Assembly: GCF_900110995.1 (NCBI RefSeq)
Contig: NZ_FOJF01000001.1
Coordinates: 4,190,803-4,254,802 of the forward strand
DNA: 64,000 bases
Origin: Chitinophaga sp. YR573
GTDB taxonomy: Bacteria; Bacteroidota; Bacteroidia; Chitinophagales; Chitinophagaceae
Direction: 5' to 3'
Part shown: piece after piece, positions 46,731 through 54,503 of the stretch
Layout: each line of letters begins with the position of its first letter
Position numbering within the stretch: the first letter of the stretch is position 1
Position numbers and translations under genes: made by a program
The notes under the pieces: generated by a model
What the model was told of the DNA's origin: nothing
What the model saw: the letters and a program-made list of their open reading frames with translations, nothing else
Database searches by the model: none

Positions 46731-46897
46731 ATCTTTTTTTTGCACTCTCTAATTGCTTAGGGAGCGCCGCGATTATTCACATTTCTTTTTTCTGATAACA
46801 TACGTCTGGTTTATCAATAATTATATTGAAAACAATCTGCTGATTAAGTTTTGATGTGGAAGAGGGAATGTAATGATCCCGGGAAAAAGCGTCCGTA

Positions 46898-46975
46898 TTA
46901 ACAGCAACAACAACTGTCTGCTGTAGTTTTACAGCCGTATTGTACTTGATTAATGGTTGATGCTTTTTTAGTCAT
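46898..46975 (-). CDS. Cysteine-rich leader peptide (25 residues, ends in four Cys)
   Basis: The ORF starts MTKKAST, has a first Cys at position 15 and ends ADSCCCC followed directly by the stop TAA. Five of 25 codons are Cys, four of them consecutive (TGT TGT TGC TGT). The start lies about 45 bases downstream of the expected transcription start of a promoter with both Bacteroidota boxes. A six-base stem in the RNA pairs the codons for T18-A19 with C24-C25, placing most of the Cys run in the loop. It precedes a SusC-SusD-sulfatase operon. Cys-codon runs at the end of a leader ORF are a known design for cysteine-responsive attenuation in other bacteria; the role here is inferred. I know of no described Bacteroidota example. 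Confidence 0.6.
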   Translation of the reverse strand: MTKKASTINQVQYGCKTTADSCCCC

Positions 46976-47026
46976 TGAATCTGTTATTACAGGGGATGAT
47001 GATAAGTTGACTATCTCTATCTGGGT

Positions 47027-47058
47027 CAAAAATAGAAACTATTTATTAGTCCACCAAA
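47027..47058 (-). promoter_or_regulatory. Bacteroidota-type promoter of the leader peptide-sulfatase operon
   Basis: On the minus strand a TTTG -33 box (47055-47058) is followed after exactly 20 bases by TATTTTTG (47027-47034), an exact TAnnTTTG -7 box. It is the only promoter in the window where I see both boxes matched. The start site should be near 47020, giving a leader of about 400 bases before susC. Confidence 0.65.
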
Positions 47059-47115
47059 TTAATGTACTAATAAATAGTAAAAAAGTAGATTTTGCTGTTT
47101 TCCGCTTATTTGCGT

Positions 47116-47247
47116 TTAGAGGAACATTGTATAGGCTACCAGGGTAGCTGCCATGAAAGAGACAACAGCTGCGATGTATGTCAGCCTGAATCGTTTTTGA
47201 ACAACGGGGGTTTCAGCTTCGGTTGATGTGGGTTTGGGCCATGTCAT
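47116..47247 (-). CDS. 43-residue single-pass membrane microprotein
   Basis: The ATG at 47247 opens 43 codons beginning MTWPKPTSTE, with a basic stretch (QKRFRLTY) and then one hydrophobic helix (about 24-43, ending in AYTMFL). This arrangement predicts an N-in, C-terminally anchored peptide. It lies upstream of the sulfatase-operon promoter on the same strand and is divergent from the 69-residue gene. No relative was recognised, and no promoter was identified with confidence. Confidence 0.5.
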   Translation of the reverse strand: MTWPKPTSTEAETPVVQKRFRLTYIAAVVSFMAATLVAYTMFL

Positions 47248-47396
47248 GTTATTAATATTTGATACAACAAGTTTACAGAATCAAATTCTTTCATTGGTTA
47301 ATGACTGGTTAACAAAATCAATTTCCCACGTTTGTGGTATTCATTTGATATTGGCCAATTTATCTGAATCTGCCGATTTTTAGTTATATTCACTGA

Positions 47397-47606
47397 ATGT
47401 CAAAATATAAAGATGTAGTTGTTACCCTTTCGAAAAAACATCCTGAGACCAGTGAGCCGGTTCAGGCCGGACACACTTATGTTGTTGGTGCATTAGGCGG
47501 TAAAAAACGCTGGTATGAAGTAGGGACGGAACAACTCAATAATCTCAAAAACGAAGATTTGCAAAAGGAGCTGTACAAATTGCTTCATCCCCAGACGCAC
47601 CACTGA
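47397..47606 (+). CDS. Small 69-residue protein, unknown
   Basis: The product starts MSKYKDVVVTLSKKHP and includes HTYVVGALGGKKRWYEVG and an amphipathic helix near 47-62 (LNNLKNEDLQKELYKLL). It has a beta-rich first half and helical end, no signal peptide and no membrane segment. A good terminator follows about 33 bases after the stop, which supports a real transcript. I do not recognise the family. Confidence 0.6.
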   Translation: MSKYKDVVVTLSKKHPETSEPVQAGHTYVVGALGGKKRWYEVGTEQLNNLKNEDLQKELYKLLHPQTHH

Positions 47607-47639
47607 GCCGGATAAGCATATCCTTCATCTCTTCACCCC

Positions 47640-47669
47640 AAGGAGAAATCGTAAGATTTCCCCTTTTTT
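47640..47669 (+). terminator. Terminator of the 69-residue gene
   Basis: The stem AAGG-x-GAAATC pairs with GATTTC-x-CCTT around a GTAA loop and runs into six T residues. It sits between convergent genes and may serve both. Confidence 0.75.
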
Positions 47670-48525
47670 ATTTTTTAGGTACCAGGATATTACTGTCGGT
47701 CATCCAGTTTGTCAACAGTGCAGGCCACGCCTTTATCGATTGTAAATTGGATCTATATCCCATATTAAATGCGTGATTCCCGTTCGCAAAAATGTGTGCT
47801 TCCACAGGTACTTTTGCCTGTCTGTATCTTTGCAACAAATTTACGATAGGAACAGAGCAACATTCATCATCATTTGCAGCTATTAAAAATGCTTTTGGCG
47901 CATCTGAAGGGACCACTTCCGGTACACCTAGTGGACCCGGATACACCAGTATCTGGAAGTTAGGTTTGCCATTTAATCTGTCTACAGGATCTTTTGCTGC
48001 AGGGTCTCCTGCACCTGATGCATATGCTACCTGCGATACTACTTCTCCACCTGCAGAGAAGCCCCATATGCCTATCCGGTTAGGGTCTATACCCCATTCT
48101 GCAGCGCGACTGCGAACAAAACGAATGGCCCTGTACCCATCCTGTCTTACTTCTTTTTCCAGGCTGTAGGTAGAGTCTTCCCGGAACAATCTGTACTTGA
48201 GAATAATAGCAGCAACGCCTATACTATTTAAAAAACGCGCCGGTTCCACACCTTCCGAATTATAGACGAGTAGCCTGAAACCACCGCCAGGACAGATAAC
48301 AACTGCGGCCCCGGTCGCTTTCTCTTTTGGCGGAAGATATACCGTAACAGAAGGGTTGTGTATATTTTTTACATAATAATCTTTTGCTATCTCAGGCTCA
48401 TCCTTACGTTTTTCATACCCTGGCGCACCATTCGGCCACAAGTGGTACACTGTCGGGGAATCCTGTGCCATGGCTTGTATGAGTGGCAATGACAGGAAAG
48501 CAAAAAGAAGAAATCTGAATTGCAT
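47668..48525 (-). CDS. Exported alpha/beta hydrolase (acetylxylan esterase/BD-FAE-like)
   Basis: The 285 residues start with a signal peptide ending in AMAQ. Visible are the oxyanion-loop motif CPGGGF (78-83), the nucleophile elbow GFSAGG with Ser157, an acid-turn region AANDDECCSV and the catalytic His in NGNHAFNMG. This is the layout of periplasmic carbohydrate esterases annotated as alpha/beta hydrolase or BD-FAE. The substrate is probably an acylated carbohydrate, by family only. It is monocistronic and convergent with the small 69-residue gene. Confidence 0.85.
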   Translation of the reverse strand: MQFRFLLFAFLSLPLIQAMAQDSPTVYHLWPNGAPGYEKRKDEPEIAKDYYVKNIHNPSVTVYLPPKEKATGAAVVICPGGGFRLLVYNSEGVEPARFLNSIGVAAIILKYRLFREDSTYSLEKEVRQDGYRAIRFVRSRAAEWGIDPNRIGIWGFSAGGEVVSQVAYASGAGDPAAKDPVDRLNGKPNFQILVYPGPLGVPEVVPSDAPKAFLIAANDDECCSVPIVNLLQRYRQAKVPVEAHIFANGNHAFNMGYRSNLQSIKAWPALLTNWMTDSNILVPKK

Positions 48526-48854
48526 GTGGGATCAGTTTAAGATTTGCTTAATAAATTATTACTGAAACGATATAAGGAATATCTATTGGGAAAAGATATA
48601 AAACGTTGTCTAAAGTAGTAATTGTAGTTGTAAAATTTTAGTACCATGCGTTGATAAATAATAAATTATGTGTCTAAAGATGTGCCTGGAGCGGCAATAA
48701 TTGTGTTATAACGCTTAACATGTTTATTGTCATTTTATAAAAAATCAGATCGATTTTCTACGCATTTATCATACATTCGAGCTTTATTAAATTGTCCCCC
48801 CCAAATTAACCATTAACAGACCTTGCTTATATTGGCGAGGTCTTATTTTTTATG
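48526..48854. other. Intergenic region with a terminator-like hairpin
   Basis: I see no gene. A stem AGACCTTGC (48818-48826) pairs with GCGAGGTCT (48835-48843) and is followed on the plus strand by TTATTTTTTAT. It may terminate the glycosyltransferase gene on the minus strand, although the better T-run lies on the plus strand. The rest is AT-rich promoter-type DNA upstream of the hydrolase gene. Confidence 0.4.
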
Positions 48855-50168
48855 TTAGTTTTTACTGAGTAATTCCCCAAGATATCCTGCAGTCAATTCA
48901 TTCGGATTGTACAATTCAAACTCTCTCGACAGTTTTTTTACATTCCTTGCATAAATATCTTTTGTGAGTATTTCTGTTACGGCATCACGAATTTGTTCCG
49001 GAGTAGGCGTTTCCGTATTTAGATTAATTCCATATTTAAAGAAGCCAACCCTTGAGCAGATTTCGTTTTTACCTTCGTGTACACCGGCTGCAACGATAGG
49101 CAGTCTGTGCTGGATACTGAGCAATACACCACCATATCCGCCATTGGTAATAAAAGCACCGGCAAAAGGCATCACATCAGGAAAAGGTATAAAGTCTTCT
49201 ATGATGATATTATCAAAAGGATACTTTTCTCTTAATGCACCAGTACTGTTTCCCGCTGTAGTGGCAATTACCAGCACATCTGTATCCTTAAAGGCTTCCA
49301 GCGCGGGTACCAGCAGTTTGTTGATGTCTTTCTCCACAGTACCCTGCGTTACCAGCACTATCTTCTTATAGTTCTTCAATCTTTCATCGAACCATACAGG
49401 TTGATTATCATCGTCTGCTGCATATGGCAGCAGTGGGCCTATAAAACGTATGTTTTTCCCGATATCACTCCTGTAATACTCAAAACCCGGAGTGCCACTC
49501 TGCAGCACCAGGGTTGCGTTTTTCAGCAGGAAATCAAACAGGGGCGCGTCTTCTTTATTGATACCGTGTTGCTTCAGAATAGTACTGTATACTTTAATTG
49601 ATTTTTTCATGAGTATTTTATCCGACATAAACCGGAGAAAAGCATGTTTGAACTTTTCAATCATACCGTTGGCAGGGGTAAGTCCAAGGCCGTATGGGGC
49701 CAGGTCTTTCGATTTCTCGGATAAAGGTATGATACCTATAGCCACTGCGGGGATCTTCATTTTCTCTTTCACAAAAGGAATCCCAGTAAACATGCTGTCT
49801 GCTACCAGCAGATCAAAAGGGAACGATTTGTAGATCTCCTGTAAATCTTCATAGTACTCTTTGGACCGCAGGGAAAAGATATGGATCATATCGAAGTTGA
49901 TCTTTTCAATAAGGCGGGTAATCTTTGCTCTCTGGGGGTACAGCTGGCCTATGGTTTCAGCATTGGCATCCAGTGCTTTTACAAAGGGGTAATGCCGGAT
50001 ATCCAGCTGGCGGATCTTCTCCGCAAACCTTTCTGAAGTATACCATCTTACTTCGCATCCTTGTTGTTGCAGGTGTTTGGCGAGGCCGGTAAGTGGGTTA
50101 ACATGTCCTTCTCCGGGTACAGTGGCAAACAGGATCTTCCTGCCTGCAAGGCGTTTGTTTGTAATCAT
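48855..50168 (-). CDS. MGT-family glycosyltransferase (GT1-like)
   Basis: I use the ATG at 50168 (437 residues, MITNKRLAGRKILF); an upstream ATG at 50228 would add an unlikely Cys/Pro-rich leader. The N-terminal glycine-rich KILFATVPGEGHVNPLTGLAKHL and the C-terminal nucleotide-sugar signature (about residues 340-380, FITNGGYGGVLLSIQHRLPIV) define the UGT/macrolide-glycosyltransferase family. Such enzymes move a sugar from a UDP- or TDP-sugar to small lipophilic acceptors such as antibiotics, flavonoids or terpenoids. It stands alone, so the acceptor is unknown. Detoxification is one possibility. Confidence 0.88.
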   Translation of the reverse strand: MITNKRLAGRKILFATVPGEGHVNPLTGLAKHLQQQGCEVRWYTSERFAEKIRQLDIRHYPFVKALDANAETIGQLYPQRAKITRLIEKINFDMIHIFSLRSKEYYEDLQEIYKSFPFDLLVADSMFTGIPFVKEKMKIPAVAIGIIPLSEKSKDLAPYGLGLTPANGMIEKFKHAFLRFMSDKILMKKSIKVYSTILKQHGINKEDAPLFDFLLKNATLVLQSGTPGFEYYRSDIGKNIRFIGPLLPYAADDDNQPVWFDERLKNYKKIVLVTQGTVEKDINKLLVPALEAFKDTDVLVIATTAGNSTGALREKYPFDNIIIEDFIPFPDVMPFAGAFITNGGYGGVLLSIQHRLPIVAAGVHEGKNEICSRVGFFKYGINLNTETPTPEQIRDAVTEILTKDIYARNVKKLSREFELYNPNELTAGYLGELLSKN

Positions 50169-50393
50169 AATAATGTTGATGTAAATGCATACTTCCGGGC
50201 ATGACATTCCCGTATGCGGGTTAGGCAAATTTGTACCACAAGTGTTTGTTGAAATAAGTCAATGGAAGGGGGGAATTGACTTTTATCTCATATTCGGCTT
50301 TTGTATGGATCGGTTCGTTACAACAAATTTAAAGCAATTCCTTTTTAAAAAGCAAGCACTATTATAAAAAATAGACAACGATCATCTTCCCAT

Positions 50394-50428
50394 TTTGTTA
50401 CAGGTTGTGGTGGCATATGTTTTGTAAC
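50394..50428 (+). promoter_or_regulatory. Candidate promoter/operator of the alpha-amylase gene
   Basis: TTTG (50394-50397) is followed after 18 bases by TATGTTTTG (50416-50424), a -7-like element with one extra base. GTTACA (50397-50402) and TGTAAC (50423-50428) form an inverted repeat flanking the spacer, which could be an operator. Confidence 0.35.
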
Positions 50429-50451
50429 CCAACAATATAATTTCTTACATC

Positions 50452-51918
50452 ATGCAAAACGGTACAATGATCCAATACTTTCACTGGTATACACCAGCGG
50501 ATGGTAGTCTGTGGAAAAAAGTGAAAGATGAAGCCAGACACCTGGCAGAGACAGGTGTGAACGCGGTGTGGCTGCCACCCGCATACAAGGGTGCCGACGG
50601 TGCAAACAGCCATGGGTATGATGTGTACGACAAGTACGACCTGGGCGAATTTGATCAGAAAGCTTCTGTAAGGACACGTTTTGGAACAAGGCAGGAATAT
50701 ATAGAGGCGATCAATGCCATTCATGATGCAGGCATGCAGGTATATGTGGATATAGTAGCGAATCACCTGATAGGCGCTGATGAAACAGAAAAGATCAAAG
50801 TGAGGAAAGTAGACCCTGAAAACCGTAATGAGTTCATCTCTGAACCCATGGAAATAGAGGCGTTCACGAAATTTACTTTCCCCGGGCGTAATGGTCAGCA
50901 TTCTGACTTTGTATGGGATCATCAGTGTTTCTCCGGGATAGATTATGATAATGCAACAAAGGAAACGGCCATCTTCTCTATCTTAAATGAATATGGAGAA
51001 GGATGGGAAGAAGTAGTTGATACCGAAAAAGGCAACTTCGATTACCTGATGGGTGCGGATGTGGAATTCCGTAATCCTGCGGTGAGAGAGGAGTTCAGAA
51101 GATGGGGAGAGTGGTATTATAATACGGTACATTTTGATGGCTTTCGTTTGGATGCGGTGAAACATATCACCCCTGATTTCTTCAACACCTGGTTAGATCA
51201 GATGCGCGGTTATGCGCAAAAGGAATTATTTGCAGTAGGGGAGTATTGGGCTCCCGGTCAGCCCGACCTGCTTTTACGCTATATAGAGGCTACTAATGGC
51301 AAGATGTCTTTGTTCGACGCTTCCCTGCATCATAATTTACATGAGGCGTCAAAAGCGGGGAAAGATTACGATTTAACGACCATCTTCAATGATACCCTTG
51401 TTGCAGTGAAACCATTACTGGCTGTAACCGTGGTTGATAATCATGATACGCAGCCGTTACAGGCCCTGGAAGCGCCTGTGGAACCCTGGTTCAAACCGCT
51501 GGCATATGCGTTGATCCTGTTGCGTAAAGATGGTTATCCCTGCATCTTTTACCCGGATATTTATGGTACGAAGTATACTGATAAAGATCAGGAGATCTAC
51601 CTGCCGGGTGTGGAGAACATTGATAAACTCATTTCTGCCCGCGACCGGTTTGCGTATGGTCAGCAGCGCGATTACTTTGACCATGTTAACTGTATTGGCT
51701 GGACCCGTGAAGGGGATGGGGAACATCCTGGTTGTGCGGTGATATTATCAAATGGTGAGGATGGGGCTAAACATATGGAGATCGGCAGGCAGTATGCTGG
51801 CAAGAAGTTCGTGGATTATTACGGGAAACATGATGCGGAAATAGTGATAGAAGAAGAGGGCTGGGCTACTTTCCTTTGCCGTGCAGGTTCGGTATCTGTA
51901 TGGGTGCTGGGGGAATAA
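50452..51918 (+). CDS. Cytoplasmic alpha-amylase (GH13, AmyA/GH13_5-like)
   Basis: This 488-residue enzyme without a signal peptide begins with MIQYFHWYTPADGSLWKK, as in liquefying-type amylases. GH13 regions: DIVANH (100-105), FRLDAVKHI with nucleophile D234, AVGEYW with acid/base E264 and VVDNHDTQP with D332. It hydrolyses internal alpha-1,4 bonds of starch, glycogen or maltodextrins inside the cell, probably for glycogen turnover. It has its own promoter-like region and a perfect terminator. Confidence 0.94.
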   Translation: MQNGTMIQYFHWYTPADGSLWKKVKDEARHLAETGVNAVWLPPAYKGADGANSHGYDVYDKYDLGEFDQKASVRTRFGTRQEYIEAINAIHDAGMQVYVDIVANHLIGADETEKIKVRKVDPENRNEFISEPMEIEAFTKFTFPGRNGQHSDFVWDHQCFSGIDYDNATKETAIFSILNEYGEGWEEVVDTEKGNFDYLMGADVEFRNPAVREEFRRWGEWYYNTVHFDGFRLDAVKHITPDFFNTWLDQMRGYAQKELFAVGEYWAPGQPDLLLRYIEATNGKMSLFDASLHHNLHEASKAGKDYDLTTIFNDTLVAVKPLLAVTVVDNHDTQPLQALEAPVEPWFKPLAYALILLRKDGYPCIFYPDIYGTKYTDKDQEIYLPGVENIDKLISARDRFAYGQQRDYFDHVNCIGWTREGDGEHPGCAVILSNGEDGAKHMEIGRQYAGKKFVDYYGKHDAEIVIEEEGWATFLCRAGSVSVWVLGE

Positions 51919-51934
51919 ATAAATCAATATACAA

Positions 51935-51974
51935 GAAAAGCTGGCAATGATCCATCATTGCCAGCTTTTCTTTG
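51935..51974 (+). terminator. Intrinsic terminator of the amylase gene
   Basis: A perfect 16-base stem (GAAAAGCTGGCAATGA and its complement) with loop TCCA is followed by TTTG. Confidence 0.88.
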
Positions 51975-52004
51975 TGTATTATATTTACAGGTATAACCAT
52001 TTAT

Positions 52005-53510
52005 ATGATCATAAAATTTTTGCTTCCGTTAGTCCTGTTGAGCGGGGTGGTATCTGCCCAGGCTCCTTTTAAGAACGAACAGCCGGTATCTCCGGGCCGT
52101 GTACTGGCGCTGGATTCCGCTATTGTTACCCATCATGAAGTAACAATAAAAGGTCTTCGTGTACCCTATACTGCCACTGCCGGCAGCATTCCTTTATGGG
52201 ATGAAGACGGCAAGGCGCTGGCAGGTGTGTTTTACACTTATTACGAAAGAGAAGATATTAAAGAGAAATCCGGTCGTCCGCTGGTGATCTCTTTTAATGG
52301 GGGCCCTGGTACGCCTTCTGTGTGGATGGAAATAGGGTATACAGGCCCTCGTTTGCTGAATATTGATGATGAAGGATATCCTGTGCAGCCTTATGGTATG
52401 AGAGATAATCCTAATTCTATTCTGGATGTAGCGGACATTGTATATGTAGATCCGGTGAATACGGGCTTTTCCCGTCCGGTGAGCAAGGACGTACCTGCTT
52501 CTAAATTCTATGGTGTAAACGCGGACATTAAATATTTAGCGGAATGGATCAACACTTTTGTTACACGTAAAGGTCGCTGGGCATCCCCTAAATTCCTGAT
52601 TGGCGAAAGTTATGGTACTACCCGTGTTTCGGGGTTAGCGCTTGAATTACAGGATGCGCAGTGGATGTATTTAAACGGTGTGATCCTCGTATCACCTACC
52701 GAACTGGGTATTCAGCGCAACGGTCCGTTGGATGCAGCGTTGAAGCTGCCTTATTTTGCAGCAACTGCCTGGTATCATAAAAAGTTACCTGCTGATTTGC
52801 AACAGAAAGATCTTAATGATGTATTACCTGAAGTGGAGAACTTCACTATCAATGAGCTGATCCCTGCCCTGTCTAAAGGCGGTGCACTGGATGATGCGCA
52901 GCGTAAGAGCATAGCGGGGAAGATTGCCCGTTACAGTGGTATTACAGAGCAGGTGGTACAGGAGAATAACCTGGATGTATCCTTCAATCTTTTCTGGAAG
53001 CAATTGTTGCGTGATCAGGGATTTACTGTGGGGCGTCTTGATTCCCGTTACAAAGGAATTGATAAAAGGATTGCCGGTGAAAGCCCTGATTATAATGCGG
53101 AGCTGACAGCCTGGTTACAGGCATTTACACCTGCTATCAATATTTATCTCCGGGAAGAGCTGAAATACAAAACGGACCTTAAATACAATATGTTTGGTCA
53201 GGTTTGGCCATGGGATAATACGAATAACCAGACGGGGGAAAATCTTCGTCAGGCTATCTCTCAGAATCCTTTCTTACACCTGTTGGTGCAATCCGGCTAT
53301 TATGATGGCGCCTGTGATTATTTCAATGCCAAGTACAGCATGTGGCAATTAGACCCCGGTGGTAAGCTTAGAAACCGCCTGAAATGGGAAGGTTACAGGA
53401 GCGGGCATATGATGTATTTACGTAAAGATGATCTGGCTGCTGCTACGGAGAATCTCAGGACCTTTATCAGGGAGTCTGTACCTGCAAAAGGTCAACCTGC
53501 AAAATATTAA
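52005..53510 (+). CDS. Exported S10-family serine carboxypeptidase
   Basis: The ATG at 52005 gives 501 residues with a signal peptide ending in VVSAQ; an upstream GTG lies at the terminator edge and is less likely. S10 landmarks: SFNGGPGTPSVW (96-107), YVDPVNTGFS (the DxPxGxGFS-like turn), GESYGTTR with nucleophile Ser202, YDGACD near the C-terminus and SGHMMY with the catalytic His. The enzyme removes C-terminal amino acids from peptides at acidic pH in other members and is probably periplasmic. It is monocistronic, followed by a strong hairpin. Confidence 0.92.
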   Translation: MIIKFLLPLVLLSGVVSAQAPFKNEQPVSPGRVLALDSAIVTHHEVTIKGLRVPYTATAGSIPLWDEDGKALAGVFYTYYEREDIKEKSGRPLVISFNGGPGTPSVWMEIGYTGPRLLNIDDEGYPVQPYGMRDNPNSILDVADIVYVDPVNTGFSRPVSKDVPASKFYGVNADIKYLAEWINTFVTRKGRWASPKFLIGESYGTTRVSGLALELQDAQWMYLNGVILVSPTELGIQRNGPLDAALKLPYFAATAWYHKKLPADLQQKDLNDVLPEVENFTINELIPALSKGGALDDAQRKSIAGKIARYSGITEQVVQENNLDVSFNLFWKQLLRDQGFTVGRLDSRYKGIDKRIAGESPDYNAELTAWLQAFTPAINIYLREELKYKTDLKYNMFGQVWPWDNTNNQTGENLRQAISQNPFLHLLVQSGYYDGACDYFNAKYSMWQLDPGGKLRNRLKWEGYRSGHMMYLRKDDLAAATENLRTFIRESVPAKGQPAKY

Positions 53511-53518
53511 ACCGATTG

Positions 53519-53558
53519 AGTGAAAAGTCCGTTTTTAACGGATTTTTCACTTCTTTTG
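53519..53558 (+). terminator. Intrinsic terminator of the S10 peptidase gene
   Basis: A 14- to 15-base stem with one G-T pair (GTGAAAAGTCCGTT with AACGGATTTTTCAC) and a short T loop is followed by TTCTTTT. It ends only about seven bases before the next start codon. Confidence 0.85.
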
Positions 53559-53564
53559 CTGTAG

Positions 53565-54137
53565 ATGCAGGGCCTCTTAAATCATATACAGAAATTTGTT
53601 GTGTTAAGTGAAGAAGAACAGGAAATCCTTCTTTCTTACATCACATACCATGAAGTAAACAAGAAAGATTATTTGTTACGTCAGGGACAGATTTGTTCTG
53701 CTAATTATTTTATTCTGCAGGGGTGTTTTCGTTTATACTATATGAATGATAATGGCACCGAACAAATCCTTCACTTTGGTATTGATAACTGGTGGATCGC
53801 AGATTATGAGAGTTTGGAAAAACAAACACCTTCTGAATTTTATATACAGGCGATTGAACCCACGAGGATAGCGGTGCTCAAAAAATCTATACAGGAAGAG
53901 TTGTTTAATAAAGTACCGAAGATGGAGCGTTATTTCAGGCTGGTGTTCCAGAAAGCCTATACTGCTTCGCAGATGAGGATTAAATACATTTATACTTTTA
54001 CGGGGGAAGAGAGATATCATCACTTTAATAAATCCTTTCCTGGTTTTGTACAGCGGATACCGCAGTATATGCTGGCTTCTTATCTGGGGTTTACGCCTGA
54101 GTTTCTGAGTAAGATAAGAGGGAAGAAAGAGAAATAA
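53565..54137 (+). CDS. Crp/Fnr-family transcriptional regulator
   Basis: This 190-residue protein has the cyclic-nucleotide-binding beta-roll at about 20-120 (YHEVNKKDYLLRQGQICSANYFILQGCFRLYY-type sequence) and a C-terminal helical part ending PQYMLASYLGFTPEFLSKIRGKK, a short DNA-binding helix-turn-helix. It belongs to the Bacteroidota Crp/Fnr group without iron-sulfur cysteines. It is co-transcribed with the DUF4260 gene after 9 bases, which is probably its target or partner. Confidence 0.88.
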   Translation: MQGLLNHIQKFVVLSEEEQEILLSYITYHEVNKKDYLLRQGQICSANYFILQGCFRLYYMNDNGTEQILHFGIDNWWIADYESLEKQTPSEFYIQAIEPTRIAVLKKSIQEELFNKVPKMERYFRLVFQKAYTASQMRIKYIYTFTGEERYHHFNKSFPGFVQRIPQYMLASYLGFTPEFLSKIRGKKEK

Positions 54138-54146
54138 AACTTCACT

Positions 54147-54503
54147 ATGAAAACCACACTTATTCTTGAAGAGCTTGCGCTTTTTATCCTTGCGATAATC
54201 GCTTTTCATTTTCAATCTGCTTATGCCTGGTGGTTATTCCCTCTGTGCATTTTACTGCCTGATGTAAGTATGTTAGGTTACCTGGCCGGTAACAGGGTAG
54301 GGGCATTCGTGTATAATTTCTTCCACCACAAAGGCCTCGCTATTATCACCTATTTATCAGGCTTTTACTATCACCAGGAAATATTACTATTTACAGGTAT
54401 TATTTTATTTGCCCACTCCTCTATGGATAGAATGTTTGGTTATGGGTTGAAATATGTTACTGGTTTTAAGGATACTCATTTAGGCCAGATAGGACGTAAT
54501 TAG
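54147..54503 (+). CDS. DUF4260 membrane protein
   Basis: The 118-residue protein has three to four hydrophobic segments and the family landmarks YLAGNRVGAFVYNFFHHKGLA and HSSMDRMFGYGLKYVTGFKDTHLGQIG. The function is unknown. It is second in an operon with a Crp-like regulator. Its 3' end overlaps the convergent GNAT-ankyrin gene by 24 bases. Confidence 0.88.
   Translation: MKTTLILEELALFILAIIAFHFQSAYAWWLFPLCILLPDVSMLGYLAGNRVGAFVYNFFHHKGLAIITYLSGFYYHQEILLFTGIILFAHSSMDRMFGYGLKYVTGFKDTHLGQIGRN

Noticed and set aside
46703-46740. Intrinsic terminator on the plus strand
   Set aside because: It is followed by a T-run on the plus strand, but no plus-strand transcript is evident and the stem is perfect only in the minus-strand RNA.
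46503-46745. Minus-strand ORF of 80 codons across the susC start
   Set aside because: It overlaps the susC signal peptide in another frame and has a random-looking, Arg/Ser-rich composition.
46953-47147. Plus-strand ORF of 64 codons upstream of the 69-residue gene
   Set aside because: It lies antisense to the Cys leader, its promoter and the 43-residue gene, its product has no recognisable features and there is no promoter or terminator for it.
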